Shown here: positions 1 through 11,118 of the stretch, one piece after another
Numbering within the stretch: the stretch's first letter is position 1
How the letters are laid out: every line of letters begins with the position of its first letter
Translations under genes and position numbers: made by a program
Source: Staphylotrichum longicolle
Taxonomy: Eukaryota > Ascomycota > Sordariomycetes > Sordariales > Chaetomiaceae
Reading direction: 5' to 3'
Assembly (NCBI GenBank): GCA_019096155.1
Contig: JAHCVI010000001.1
Span: 3,596,001 to 3,660,000 of the forward strand
DNA length: 64,000 bases
The notes under the pieces: model-generated
Databases searched by the model: none
Told to the model about the DNA's origin: nothing
Seen by the model: only the letters and a program-made list of their open reading frames with translations

Positions 1-98
1 ATTTAGACTGATGTGACGAACAAGGGGACCGAGGTTTCGGTTGCGCCATATTGAAAGCATCTAAGGTGCATGTGTTAATTCCAGTACCCTCGATGCAT

Positions 99-533
99 TC
101 ATGATGCACAACAAGAAAACTCAGGGGTCGGTATAAGTTTCCCGAGGTTGATGCGGCGGGCAGTCCCATAGCGCGTCTGGCCAGCAATGATTTTTCGGTA
201 GAGAGCATGCTGGGTAACACGGAACAAGCGCCGGCATGTCCGCCCGAGCGATATCAGATCTTGTGGGTGGTCGGGAAATCGTTTCCCTCCCACGACTTTC
301 TCCAAAACTGCCCGGCTGATGAAGTCGAGGAGTTCCGTAGGAAGCTCGACAAGCAAGGCCCTGGGTTGGCCAGCGGTGTGACAGTCTGGTTTCTTCCTGC
401 GCTTGGAATTCAGTCGTGCTCCAGGTCGAGACTTTGCTGTTTTCTTGCGCTTGGATATCCGTCCGGTTGGGTTCTGCGGAGATCCATTATGCGTGGCTCG
501 AGCTGCGAGCCTCTTGGACCGCCGGGGTTCCAT
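99..533 (-). CDS. F-box-like protein, short
   Basis: A 144-residue protein read from the first in-frame ATG at 533. Residues 1-50 are very basic, with Lys/Arg clusters such as KRKK and SKRRKKP that look like nuclear-localisation signals. An F-box-like helix set follows, starting at LLVELPTELLDFISR and closing with DLISLGRTCRRLFRV and LYRKI, which matches the usual F-box spacing. F-box proteins link substrates to SCF ubiquitin ligases through Skp1. No leucine-rich or WD repeats follow and the frame ends shortly after the F-box, so this may be a truncated member or a first exon whose continuation lies beyond the window edge. The family call rests on the short F-box alone. Confidence 0.55.
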   Translation of the reverse strand: MEPRRSKRLAARATHNGSPQNPTGRISKRKKTAKSRPGARLNSKRRKKPDCHTAGQPRALLVELPTELLDFISRAVLEKVVGGKRFPDHPQDLISLGRTCRRLFRVTQHALYRKIIAGQTRYGTARRINLGKLIPTPEFSCCAS

Positions 534-1209
534 CTCCAAGATGGTTGGAATTAGCAAGTTATTGAGAGAGAGAGACAGATGCAGGGCAGCAGGAATGTCC
601 GTCTCCCTTAAAGTACATTCTTGGGTTTAGTAGCATCTCTTTTTGCTAATTATGCCTCACTTTGTTTGACATTACGACTCTCTTTTTTTACTAAAGAGGC
701 GCCTCAACCATCGCCAACATACCTGACGTACGTCTCAGCAATGAAAGAAACAGATTTCCTTGATGGGAGGCAAACTTGCATTCACCATCCCATGATGACG
801 TTCCTTCTAAAACTGTGGCTTTGGGAGTGTTCCGGGTGTTAAAGGGTAACAAGTGCTTAAGTGACTTTCTGTTTCCTAATGTAAGGGCATTCATGACAAA
901 GCCTGCAATGCACTCATCACTTGATCCGGACTGTGACCATTATATTCATTTGGATAAGGTAGGTAAACCGTTCTCGAAATATCCCATGCCTTGCCCCTTA
1001 AGACGCTCTCACGCCAGACAACCAACATCATGAGCTCGCGAACAACCCCCAGCAAAGAATAGTACTATTGTTACGGGTCCTAAAAGGTGATGCGCTACAC
1101 TTGTCTAACTGTCACATCTTATTGCTCTTTCCCTTTCAAACCCGAAATTTGTCAGACCGCTGCACAATAACAGCTGGTGGTGCAGGAACCTGCGGCTTCA
1201 TCTAGTTCC
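534..1209. other. intergenic, no gene seen
   Basis: Lies between two minus-strand genes. Only short unsupported frames occur. It should hold the promoter of the F-box gene and the 3' end of the kinase-like gene. Confidence 0.5.
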
Positions 1210-2415
1210 TCAGCTCAATCCATTGTCTTCACCTAAGGCACACCTTGGCACCGCCCTCCTCCTCTTTGCTGCCTTCCTGTGTCGTATACCGGTAATGATG
1301 TCCCTATAATCCGGATACGTGATAGGCAGTATGACGCCTGCTGCCTTCTGCACGCGCTGCACCATCGGCGCCCCGATTGCCCGTGGGTTACCCGCAGCAC
1401 CCACCTGCTCCCAGTACTCAACATCCGGATCCCAGGTCTCGTCTTCCTCATGCCACCCCCACTCGTGCCAACTCCGGACCATTTTGTCCCGGAAGCGACA
1501 CTGTGCAAAGTCGATGATGTGCGGCTTCTGCGAATGCCGGTCCACGACCACGTTGCGAGGCGCACAGTCCCGCATGATGACGCCGCGTTGGTTGATGTTA
1601 TGCGTTAGATTGACGGTTGACTGGATGATCTGCTGCCATCTCATTAGGTCACCTGCTGGAGGAGCTTGCGGTGAGGTGGTGATATCCTGCAAGTTGTATC
1701 CGCTGATACGTTCTAAAAGGATGCCCCAAATCTCAAAGTAAGACGCCTCTCCCTGTTGGATATCCGTGGGTCTGTTGTTCTTGTAATTGTCGGCCACCAG
1801 GCGCACGGATGCAAGCATGCGTGGAATTGACTTGCCCTGCAGGTCGCCAAGTCGTTTATAGGCCTCGGTCTCGCATCTGAAGTGCTCGTTGCACTGCCGC
1901 CACATGGCCGCCTCATACTTGGCGTAGCCTTCAGAGGTACCGTCAAGAAATCGGCGAGGGAGTGGGGGGACATCCTGGGTCTCGTCGGCCAAGTCTAGCT
2001 CATGGAGGAAGGTGGGCATCCTCCGCTGCCTAACAAAGGTCTGGAATGCCGCCTCCTTTGCCTGCGTATGCGGCACATGCTGGCAATTGTAATCGTCGCG
2101 AAGAGGGGTGCCAAACCGGCGGTCGTATAACTTGAGCACGCGGAGGACAGATGAGCCCTGGCCAGACGGAATGGCAACTTCCAGGACGGGGGACATGGTC
2201 ATTGAAATCACTTTGTGGATAGTGATGGTAACCCGTTGAGAGGACGATGCGTGGAACTCGGTGGAGTCGCTCTGGCATACTTGGAGCGTTATCTTCTTCC
2301 CTTCCTGGTAGGGCACAGGAGAAGGCGAGGTGGACGTGGCAGCCCTGGGGTGGTAGATTTGCCGGTTAGTCGAGATCTTTCTTGGTTGCGTCGGCGCCCA
2401 TCTGTTTGCTTACAT
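1210..2415 (-). CDS. protein-kinase-like fold protein, degenerate
   Basis: The preferred model has the initiation codon split by an intron: AT at 2415-2414, intron 2413-2345 (GTAAGC donor, GACTAACC branch, CCCCAG acceptor), then 2344-1210, giving 378 residues. The kinase-like core shows a beta-strand lysine in VLRVLKLYD (about K72), a catalytic-loop-like MRDCAPRNVVVD (D260, N265) and HIIDFAQC, in which the usual DFG is DFA. The loop D and N are kept, but the glycine-rich loop is not recognisable. Many fungi carry expanded families of such atypical or lipopolysaccharide-kinase-like proteins of unknown substrate. The C-terminal 70 residues are basic. It could be an active small-molecule kinase or a pseudokinase; the sequence does not decide. 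Confidence 0.65.
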
Positions 2416-3360
2416 GCTTCCAGGTGTACGTGAGCACGGAGACTGGAGAGATCTCAGTCTTTGCGAAGAGGGCCCCTGTCTGCGCTCTGGGGAATCTGGA
2501 AAGGGACTCGACCTCAAGGCGACAGCCCGACGACGCTTGACGGCGAGAGGCGCACAGGAGGGAAGTGGGTGTGAAAAAGAAACGGCAGTCGATTGGTTTG
2601 GTAAGAAGAATAATAGTGAGACAGTTCCAGGTTGCGCGATCAATCAAGTTCAACGGGACCCACAGTTAAGGTTGATTGGAAAGAGGATGAAACGCCCAAA
2701 ACCTTGAAAAATTACGGATAGGGCAAGGTAAAGAGGCGCGGCAACCACGTGACTCTGGGCACGTTTGACGACGGGCTGGCTGTCGTGGCTGTTGGCTGTT
2801 GGCTGTTGGGTTGAGTTTGTTGCTCGCGGGAGAATTAGGGGGTTGAGACTTGAAGGTGGGAGATGAGGTGGGCTGCACGGTCAAGGCCGCAATGGCGCTG
2901 AAGCGTCTCTGTGGCATGTCTCTGATTACAGCCTGGCAACTGTTCACGTCTATCTATGGTTTCCCCAATGGTGAAACACGCCCCCGATGTCTATGTGCAC
3001 GAATGCAAATGCAAAGCCACGCCGGCTATCAAGAGGATGTAGGGTCGAGACACAAGCAAACTTAGGAACACAGCATCGTGACAAGCAGTCAATGAATAGC
3101 AGGACAAGCATCAGGCTGGGTAAACTCCGGGACGATAAATACAAGGCGAGACCCCATTTTATTTTCACGACTAATCAACGATTGGGTCACGACGATGATG
3201 CGGCATGATGTAATCAGGAGACTAAAGAAAGCAAGGGTGAGGATTTCAGCTAACTACCTACTTTACAGCTTGTGAGCATTTCTCGGCTTTGCAAAGGCGC
3301 AAATCCTCTTCGTTGTCTTTCATCGTTCTCGCCCCGGCATCTGAGCGGCATCTCGCCGCT
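2416..3360. other. intergenic, no gene seen; short GGCTGTT repeat
   Basis: Divergent promoter region between the kinase-like gene (minus) and the rhodopsin-domain gene (plus). It includes three imperfect tandem copies of a GGCTGTT unit at about 2786-2810. No frame here has coding character. Confidence 0.5.
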
Positions 3361-4765
3361 ATGGGAGAAACAGACAACGGATTTATCCGGGAACTCTGGG
3401 GCCTCCAGGGAGCAGCGTACTTGGTTGTCGGACTTCGGTATTTTTCCAGAATTCACAGCGAGGGATGGAGAAAACTTGCTTGGGACGACGCCTTGATGTT
3501 CATGGCAACTGTACGTACGTTCCAACCCCAAAGCCGTAGCAAAGAAATCTCCCTAATACGCCTCGTTTTTCATGTAGCTCGTGTACACAGCCATGAGTGT
3601 CATGGCATATCTCGTGGTCGCGTACTGGAAGGGGCTTGCCAATAATGGAATGACAGATCAACAACGAGCAGCCTTGGATCCTAATTCCGAGGAATACAGA
3701 CTTCGTGTCAACGGATCTAAGACGCATGTTGTTGGTCTCATTCTATATACCACGCAGCTTTGGCTGTTGAAGGGATGCTGGACGGTGTACTATGCTCGCT
3801 TGACGTGAGTTCTCAGAGCGCCTTTCAGTTGGAGGAGATAAAGGAAGACGCAGACTTAAGGAGAACTAATGCTATTCCACCTACAGACGCAGCGTCTACA
3901 ACATGCGCGGTCGAATTATAGGAGCCTACATTATTATGCCGCTGACGTATATCGCGTGCCTCCTGGTTGCCTTCCTCAAGTGTATTCCCTTCAACCACCA
4001 GTGGCAGATTTATCCAGATCCTGGTAGTGAGTTGTCGTCGCGTTCGCCAACGCTGAGGTTGGTGAAGAATACAAGACTGTAAACTAACAACATCCTTCAG
4101 ACAACTGCGAACCAGCTATCTCAACTCTCCAGACGGTCTTCGTCATGGTTATGAATACCGCCACCGACTTCTACCTCATGGCAATCCCTCTCCCCATGGT
4201 ATTTAAATCCGGCTTGCCGAAAAGGAAGAAGATCATTCTGTTCATCATGTTCAGCGGCGGCTTTCTAGCGATGACGTTTGGTATATTGCGCTGCGCCTCT
4301 ATCCTGACGGTCGAGTTCCCCTCATTTCTCTTCGTGAAATCATCAAGTAACTGACGTTCAAGACAGCTTGGCAACCTCGACTCTGCACAATCTGGCTACT
4401 GGTCTATTCGTGAAGCCTTTGTCGCCGTTGTACTCACTAATATGCCCATTGTCTACCCTCTTGTTAGGAGGTTCTTCCAAAAAGGGCATAGCAGCCGTGG
4501 CGTTCCCAACAGCGACATCGACAGGGCTGATTTATCGCACAATTACCAGCTCGGCAGCAACCTGGGTTGTGTGCGCAATACCAAAACCGACGCCATTCGT
4601 TTTGGGCACGAGAGTGGCACCAGCCTACCATTGGCTTCTAACTCTGGGGCTGCATTGAAGCGTTGTTGTTCCTGGAGCGAATGGTACGAGAACAGGAACC
4701 TGGAAAACGGGCTTTGGGGAACAGCTAGGCCAGCTAGGCTAGAATGCCATTCTTATACAATTTGA
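3361..4765 (+). CDS. rhodopsin-domain integral membrane protein (PTH11-like)
   Basis: Five exons (3361-3510, 3578-3804, 3887-4026, 4101-4309, 4367-4765) join in phase to give about 374 residues. The start is the first in-frame ATG. Hydrophobic segments follow one another: AAYLVVGLRYFSRI, TAMSVMAYLVVAYW, VVGLILYTTQLWLL, IIGAYIIMPLTYIACLLVAF, FVMVMNTATDFYLMAIPLPM, IILFIMFSGGFLAMTFGI and REAFVAVVLTNMPIVYPLV, consistent with seven membrane spans. The pattern TATDFYLMAIPLPM followed by DSAQSGYWSIREAFVAVV is typical of the fungal rhodopsin-domain family of orphan receptor-like proteins, many of them related to PTH11. It is probably a plasma-membrane sensor; the ligand is unknown. The last 90 residues are polar and poorly conserved-looking, so the 3' end could contain another intron. 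Confidence 0.8.
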
Positions 4766-4975
4766 TATTAGCTGTTCTAGAGGCACTCTACACACTCACA
4801 CATAAAGTCTAACCCTTCCTGTATGTCGACGGCAGACTATCGACGTGTCAGCGCTGCGTTGTATCTATGTGCATGGAGGGACTGTCTCATACCTTCTTAG
4901 TATATGGGCTTGGAGCGGTATATAGAGCGCAGAATGTTTAGCACAATAAACTGTCTATATGAGAATCTCCTGCTG

Positions 4976-7468
4976 CTACATGTATCTAACATGAGGTGCC
5001 CCAAACTTAGGCGGTGTATAACTCCGCCCGCACGCTCGTGCAAGCATCCCAGCGATCTCTCCGTTGCCCTTTCGCCTAGCAATTGCTAGGGGCGAATCAG
5101 GATCCCCATCATGGGAATCAACCACAGCGCCCCAGTCCAGCAATAGCTGCACAAGCTGTGCATTTCCACCCCCCTTCGAGACAGCAGCTTGTAGAGCTGT
5201 ACCAAAGTCGCCACCTGGGGCGTTAACATTGGCTCCCATTTTCAACAACAAAACGACCAGTGCCCTGAATTCGATCCAGACCGCTGCCTGCAGGGCGGTT
5301 CCGTGGACACCCGCCGGGGCATTGACGTCGGCGCCGCGCTCGAGAAGCAGCCGGGTGTTGTCGCCCCCTCGCGAGATATCCAGCTGCAACGCTGTGCCGC
5401 AGGCGTCGCTCCAAGCGTTGATGTCGATGTCCTTTCGGCCCAGCAGCCATGATACTAATGCGGGTTTCTCCCCCGCGATGGCGGCTTGCAGGGCAGTCCC
5501 GACCGTGCCGCCGGGGGCGTTCACGTCCGCCCCGTTTCGAAGAAGTGTTTGTGCTACATCCTGCCACCCGTTGGCAACGGCGAACTGCAGTGCTGTTCCC
5601 ACGTCTCCTGCTCCCGTGTCAATGTCGACCTCACACATGCCAGCAATGAATGTCTCAGTCAGATTGAGGTATCCGCTGCCCGCGAGAAGGTGCAGAAGCC
5701 CGGCGGGCGTGGCATATGGGGGATTCTGGCTCGACATATTCATCATGTGGTGGTGTCGTACTCGCTTGATGATGGTATCGCTCTCCAGCAGGCGAACGAG
5801 GAAGGGAAGTTGGTCGACATTTCGGGATGCTACTATCTCGGCGTGTCGTAATAGACATTGTGATGCATAGCGCAGGAACGGGTAGCGAGTGTTTACCGCA
5901 GTCGGCTGCGCCAACCAGGGGGCGGGCACCGGGGCCTCGTCGGTCACGAGGGAAAGATACGACAAGCAGCATGCCTTTAATCGGTCGTGGCTGGCGCCAA
6001 TAGGGTCGGACTGCAACTCCGTGCTGAGGGTCTGAAGCCGCCTGTTTCGAAGGAGAAAGTCGCGTACGGATTCGTGGATGAATTGCACAGTGCCGACGGC
6101 CGAGCGCGTCTCGATGAGGCCCTTCGAAGTGCTGAGGATGCGGCGCTGGATATCGGCAAATGTTACCTTCTCCATGTCCAAGGATCCCAAATACTCGGGA
6201 GATGTCCCCACCAAGGTGGCAATGTATAGTTCTTGGGGCTTCAGTGCTCGGCGCGCAAACAGGACCCATTGAAGCATAAGGACTGTTTCCGCCATCTTCG
6301 AATTGTTCGTCTTGAGGAGATTCTCGAAGAGTTTTTCAACGTCTTCGGGTATTCCGTCTACCTTCTCCCGCATCGCTTCAAGGCGGCCCTGATCGTACGC
6401 CTCATTGAGCAAGGCGACAACGAGAACAACCCACAGAAAGATGCCCGAAGCTTTATCGAGCAGTGACGCTTCAATGTCCTGGTGCCGTAGGATCAAGTTG
6501 TCACCGACGTATTTGCGAATGTCTTCGGAATGCTCCTCGTTTCTTTCCACCACCAGCTCCTGGAATCGTCTCATGGTGATGTGTGGGTAGTGGCGACTTG
6601 ATAAACAGATCTTGAGAGTGGTGTTGGCGCTCATGGCGGCGGCACTGAGGCGTTCGAGAAAGGCCACCACCTCTCTCACTTGGGATTCACAACACTCGTC
6701 CAAAGCGTCGACCAAGAGAATGAGCGGCTGCTGTGGCACATTTTTCTGCTTCGATTGGACCACGGAGACGATGAAATCCCTCAGCTCCGTCTCCCGCCAC
6801 CTCCAGTTCCCAATTCCGTGCTTTGCATTCTTCTTGCGAAAGGACTCAAGGAAGATCTTGCAGGCGCGCTTGTCGTTTTCAATGAACTGACAGGCTAGCG
6901 AGCGGAGCATGCCCTCCAGTGTCCTTTCGAAATCGTGGCCTCGCGCATTGAAGAAGTGTGACACAATGTTATGGTCCTTAAACACAACCTGGCAGTGTTC
7001 TAGCATGTGCTTCATCAGTGTTGATTTCCCGGTCCCGGGATGGCCTTTGATCCAGAGCACTCCGTTGTTGGCTGGGAGATTGGTTCTGTCGCGCCACTCG
7101 TGGAACTCGGGCGTGGTGAAAAGCCAGTCGCATGTGCCCTGGTGAGCGGGACGAATGTCATGACGGCGAGCGTCAATGGTTTCGAAGCTGAGAGATTGAA
7201 GGCATTGGGCCCGTTCCTCAACCCATTCCTCTATCTCCGAGGAACGCAACTCGGACGAACCTAGACGTCGGAAATTAACAGCCAGTCAGGAGCCGATGAG
7301 ACAGTGAGACGAACCGATCCGGAGAGAGAGTCTCTCAAGGTGACTGATGTTCAGATCCCCCTGCTGGAAAGTCGTATGATCTCCGAAGGTTGTATCTCTC
7401 ACCGCCGCCAAACGGGCTGGCGGTGGTTGAGTGCGCGAAGATTCGCCCGATGGGTTCTGGCTCGACAT
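4976..7468 (-). CDS. NACHT-ankyrin NLR (STAND) receptor with N-terminal amyloid-like motif
   Basis: Two exons, 7468-7315 and 7260-4976, joined over a 54-bp intron, give 812 residues. The start at 7468 is an ATG; without exon 1 the long frame would have to begin at a TTG. Residues 24-41 contain RDTTFGDHTTFQQGDL, a short motif resembling fungal amyloid-signalling sequences. A NACHT nucleotide-binding domain follows, with Walker A GHPGTGKST (about 124-132) and Walker B LILLVDALDEC (about 231-241). The C-terminal 200 residues are ankyrin-type repeats with the recurring pattern GTALQAAV...LLL..GADVNAP. Such STAND proteins oligomerise on ligand binding and nucleate a partner effector. The divergent neighbour at 7823-8835 ends in two copies of the same motif, which strongly suggests a receptor/effector pair. 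The repeats are similar to one another, as in fast-evolving recognition domains. Confidence 0.88.
7352..7399 (-). other. amyloid-signalling-like motif in the NLR N-terminus
   Basis: Encodes RDTTFGDHTTFQQGDL (receptor residues 24-39). It matches effector copy 1, RNVTVGHDSIVFEGDL, at R, T, G, the S/T position and the terminal GDL, with identical spacing G-x2-[ST]-x4-G-[DN]. Confidence 0.65.
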
Positions 7469-7822
7469 GCCTGGCTAGGGCTCATCCATGACATGTTCCG
7501 CGATTCCAAGATTATTCAGGGTATGATTCAGGCTGTGCAGCCGGCCAAGGTCGAAGAATAATGTGCGGGGCCTGGATTCTGGAGCCAGACAGCGCCTCCA
7601 TGCATGGACTGATGGTTTGGGAGTGCGGCTGGCATCATGTGACTGGGAGCAGAGCCTTGCAAGATGACTGGTTCGTCTTGCCGCTGGCGGTTTCATCTGC
7701 CCAAAGCCCAAGCTCGGCATCTCGTCCCATTTCACGTCGTTTTTTCATCCCCGCTTGACTGCATCCCCTACCTAACCCAGTTGTTCTGACCCTCAAGGAC
7801 TGGGCGTCTCTCTGATCCAGCC
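7469..7822. promoter_or_regulatory. divergent promoter region between NLR and effector
   Basis: A 354-bp gap separates the two divergently transcribed start codons, so both promoters must lie here. This arrangement would allow co-expression of a receptor and its effector. No specific binding site could be named. Confidence 0.5.
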
Positions 7823-8835
7823 ATGGTATTATTCACCCAGACCTAAGGCAGTCATTTCCTGTAATCATTCTATGTAAAGTTGCTGACACGGGGCTTTCTA
7901 GGACGGATTCTCCATCGGCGTTGGGGTTGTGGCTCTTCTCGAGACGGCAGTTTCCATCCTACAAGCGATCCAAAAGGCTAGCAAGGCCGTCCGAAGCGCA
8001 CCTGAGACATTGACTAAGTTGTCCCACGACCTCGACAGTCTCCACAAGACCCTTGAGCTCGTCAAAGCCGAGCCATTGCTGCAGTCCAAGGAGATAGAGG
8101 AGGCACTGGACGGCGTGATCGTGGAGGAGACGCGGTTACAAGGGTTCTTCGAGACATTGTCCCAAAAACAACAACGGCATGGGATGAAAAGGTTCATCAG
8201 CTCGCTGACGGACGCCGACGGCCCTGATGCGGAGCTTCAGGTCCTCGTGAGGGGCTTGAATAATGCTAGAAACAACCTGGCTCTCCGTATTCAAGTCACC
8301 CAGGTCGGGCTGATCCGGGATCAGAACAACGGGCTTCGAGTCGCATACGACGTCTTGACCCGGGTTGACACGCATGTCAAGGAGGTTCTGGGAACTGGAT
8401 TGGCAATCGCTCGCGTTCTCGAAGACAGATTCCTGCAACCTCCCCAAGGTAGGTATATGTCCGGCATTGAGGTATTCTCACATGTTGCTGACTGTATCCA
8501 ACACAGGCAACATCATCCAGCTCACAGAGGCCGACATCAAGAACATTCAAGACAGCCTACCGCCGCGAGAGCAAGAAAAAGAGGCCGACACGGTTCGATT
8601 CCGTTCGCGCAATGTAACGGTTGGCCATGACTCCATCGTGTTCGAAGGAGACTTGGGGTTCGAAGCTGTGGCTAGTACCAAGCCGTGGAATTCGGTTGTG
8701 GATGGAGTTCGAATGGGGAATAACTCCACAATGCATCGGGGCAATGTTTCTGCATCTGTCGCTGGGGACTTTATCAAGGCCCTCTACGGCAACAGAGCAG
8801 CCACCACAAGCAACAGCCCATCCACAGGTGGTTAA
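7823..8835 (+). CDS. HELL/HeLo-like cell-death effector with C-terminal tandem amyloid motifs (HELLF/HET-S type)
   Basis: Three exons, 7823-7825 (only the ATG), 7902-8448 and 8507-8835, give 292 residues, close to the 289 of HET-s. All junctions are in phase and exon 2 restores DGFSIGVGVVALLETAVSIL, the hydrophobic N-terminal helix expected of HeLo-like (Helo_like_N/HELL) domains. Residues 1-180 are predicted helical, with heptad-like runs. The C-terminal region holds two pseudo-repeats, RNVTVGHDSIVFEGDL (218-233) and VDGVRMGNNSTMHRGNV (248-264), 31 residues apart, comparable with the two repeats of the HET-s prion domain. In known systems amyloid templating by the NLR releases the helical domain to damage membranes. 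That function is inferred here from architecture and from the divergent NLR with a matching motif. Confidence 0.8.
8608..8757 (+). repeat. two amyloid-like pseudo-repeats in the effector
   Basis: Copy 1 is encoded at 8608-8655 and copy 2 at about 8698-8748. Both keep G-x2-S-x4-G-[DN]. The linker between them contains FEAVASTKPW. The two-repeat layout is that of HET-S-type prion-forming domains, where each repeat forms one turn of a beta-solenoid. Confidence 0.65.
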
Positions 8836-9180
8836 GAGCCCGCGTGGCTTTGGAAAAGGTGATCCTACATCTGTCCATCACGTGGTAGGCGCGATGAGTT
8901 CCCGATCATGCTGCATGAATATTACGGAAAACAAGACTCTTGCTTAAGTTGCAGGTGGACAAAAGAGTACCTAGACGACCGCAATCATTTTCTCCGTGCA
9001 TTTTCCCACGACACAGACCAAGGCTGGTCCCACTCTGGTGCCCCTTTTCTGCATCACGAAGAGTGAATCAAACAACCGAAACTCAAGATAAACTGCCTCA
9101 GCTTAGATTCCGAGAGAACCGGAATAAGTTCAGTAGAGTACAAACAGGGGCAAACGCAGCCTAGACGATAGACCGTTCCG
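8836..9180. other. intergenic between convergent genes, nothing seen
   Basis: The effector (plus) and the VAO-like gene (minus) converge here. It probably holds only the two 3' ends. Confidence 0.5.
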
Positions 9181-10927
9181 TTACTTTGGCGGGCTCGAAC
9201 GCAGTGGTAGAACTGCCGAATTCCAGATCCCCGACTTGCCTGGCGACAACACCCCGTTCGGATCCACAGTATCCTTCAGCAGACTTGTGAATCGCCGAAA
9301 CGCTGACTCGTTGAAGTCCAGCTTGGAAGCGACATCGTCCATGTAGCTCACGTGGGTCCGATACTCCATGTACCCCTGATCCGAAGCATCGTGCAGCAGA
9401 TTGCTGTACAGGTCCTTGATCGCCTCCTCCTCGTCGAGCGTGTAAATCACAAGCTCGATCGCAATGACATACCGCGGGTAGACGTGGAAATCCGCGAAAA
9501 AGTCAAACTTGGCATCGATCGTCCGCTGCTTGGCAGTCAAGTACCAGTCGTAGAGCTCGCGGCCGGAGGGAGGAAGAACGGGCGAGAAGCAGATGTGGCC
9601 GCCGCCTTTCTGCTGCCGAGAGTCCACAATTCCCAGTGGTGCCAGAGTTGGGATGCCGCTGTGGGGGATCTCCTCCTCCTTGATTTCGGCCGCGGTGATG
9701 AAACTACCGGGAGTGCCGGGAAACTCGCGCCACTCAACCTGGGATCCCGGAATGGCGGAGAAGGCACGCTGGATGGTCTTCTGCAGCGCGGGAAGCATTT
9801 CGACTGACCCGTAGAGGCTGAAGTAAGCCCTCCAGTATCCCCAGCCTTGCTGCACGCGGATCTCCTCCAACACATCGGCAGGCACGTTGGAACCGGGCTT
9901 CATGTACTGGGCCAGCTTGGCATGAACTTCGGGGACCTTGGACGTCAACGCAATCCGGAAGATGTTGGCGATGGAGGGCGAGTTGAGAATGATGGAGCGG
10001 CGCATCAGGTCAGACAGCGTGCCGATCAACGGCACGAGATCTTCTTCTCGGGGCACGCTGACTTCGACGGTGGCGTAGGCCTCTGGGGCGGGCGTGATGT
10101 GGATGCCAAGTTTTGTGACAATGCCTGTTTAGTGTCAGTATCCGCGCAGTGTGATGAAGCCAGAGCTGGGGTTCTGACCAAGATTGGATTGGAAGAAGAG
10201 CCCGTCAAGACTTGGTCCAAAACCGCTGTTGAATCTGGTCAGCGAGTTGTGTCGGGGGAACGAGAAGAGTGTGTAAGACATTGACTTACCCCTTGTACAG
10301 CGGGAAAGTTTTGTTGTCCTTCATCGCCCCGGAGCCAGTCCGAAGGATGTCACCGTTGGGCAGAACGACTTCCATGCCGCACTGCGACTGGGAGTGTTCG
10401 CCGTTCGGCGTGTAGCCAAGGCCGCGGTCTACAGTATTGCCCAAGACAGAGCCCCATCCGATGGCCGGAACAGAAGGCCAAAGGTTCAGCCCCTGCCGTT
10501 GGATCTCCTCGTACAAATCGAAGAATGAGACCCCGGGCTCGACAACAGCGTATCCGTACTCCTCGTTGACTTCAATAATCTTGTTCATTCGTTGAAGGTC
10601 GAGAACGACGGTTCCCTCGACGACTGGGCTGGATCCGCCATATCCGAGGTTCTTCCCGCGGGAAACCGTCCACAAGGCAACTCTGTAGGCGTTGGCAAGT
10701 TTGACAATGTCCTGGACCTCTTCCACGGTATGGGGCCGAACTGCGCCTCCGGGCTGGTGGGTTGCCGTCGTCGAGAACGGGTCGCCGTAGGACTCCTCGC
10801 CTTGTGGTCCTTTCAGGGCTCCATGCTGGTGGTCCCGGGAGACATTGGCTTCGCCAAGAATGCGGGCGGCATGATCGAAGAAGTGCTGCAATGCGCGAGC
10901 GTCTGGCGCCCCTGAGCGTGCCTGCAT
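9181..10927 (-). CDS. vanillyl-alcohol oxidase/4-cresol dehydrogenase-type FAD oxidoreductase
   Basis: Three exons (10927-10290, 10225-10179, 10124-9181) give 542 residues, close to the 560 of Penicillium vanillyl-alcohol oxidase (VAO). The N-terminal PCMH-type FAD domain includes VSRGKNLGYGGSSP, VVEPGVSFFDLYEEI and RGLGYTPNGEHSQSQCGME, where VAO has Tyr108 and Asp170. The cap domain has GGHICFSP, with a His at the place of the flavin-linking His422, and YMEYRTHVSYMD, equivalent to the Tyr503-Arg504 phenolate-binding pair. The C-terminus DPNGVLSPGKSGIW is a family signature. The enzyme should oxidise para-substituted phenols such as vanillyl alcohols, eugenol-like compounds or cresols, with covalently bound FAD and O2. 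Transporter, P450 and regulator genes follow. There is no signal peptide, so it is probably cytosolic or peroxisomal. Confidence 0.88.
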
Positions 10928-11118
10928 CTTGGTGACAGAAAGAGAGTGTCCGTAAAATCCAGGAACTGCAGGGCCAAGACACGTTCAAGATTATATGTGT
11001 ACATGAAATAATCTATGTGGCCTTCTGGTGTTCTTATCCAACCCAACGCCGTCGCAATCAGTTCAGGGGGCTGTCCGTGGTCAGGGGTTTTCCGGGTGTG
11101 GAGGTTGCCCCGGGGATA

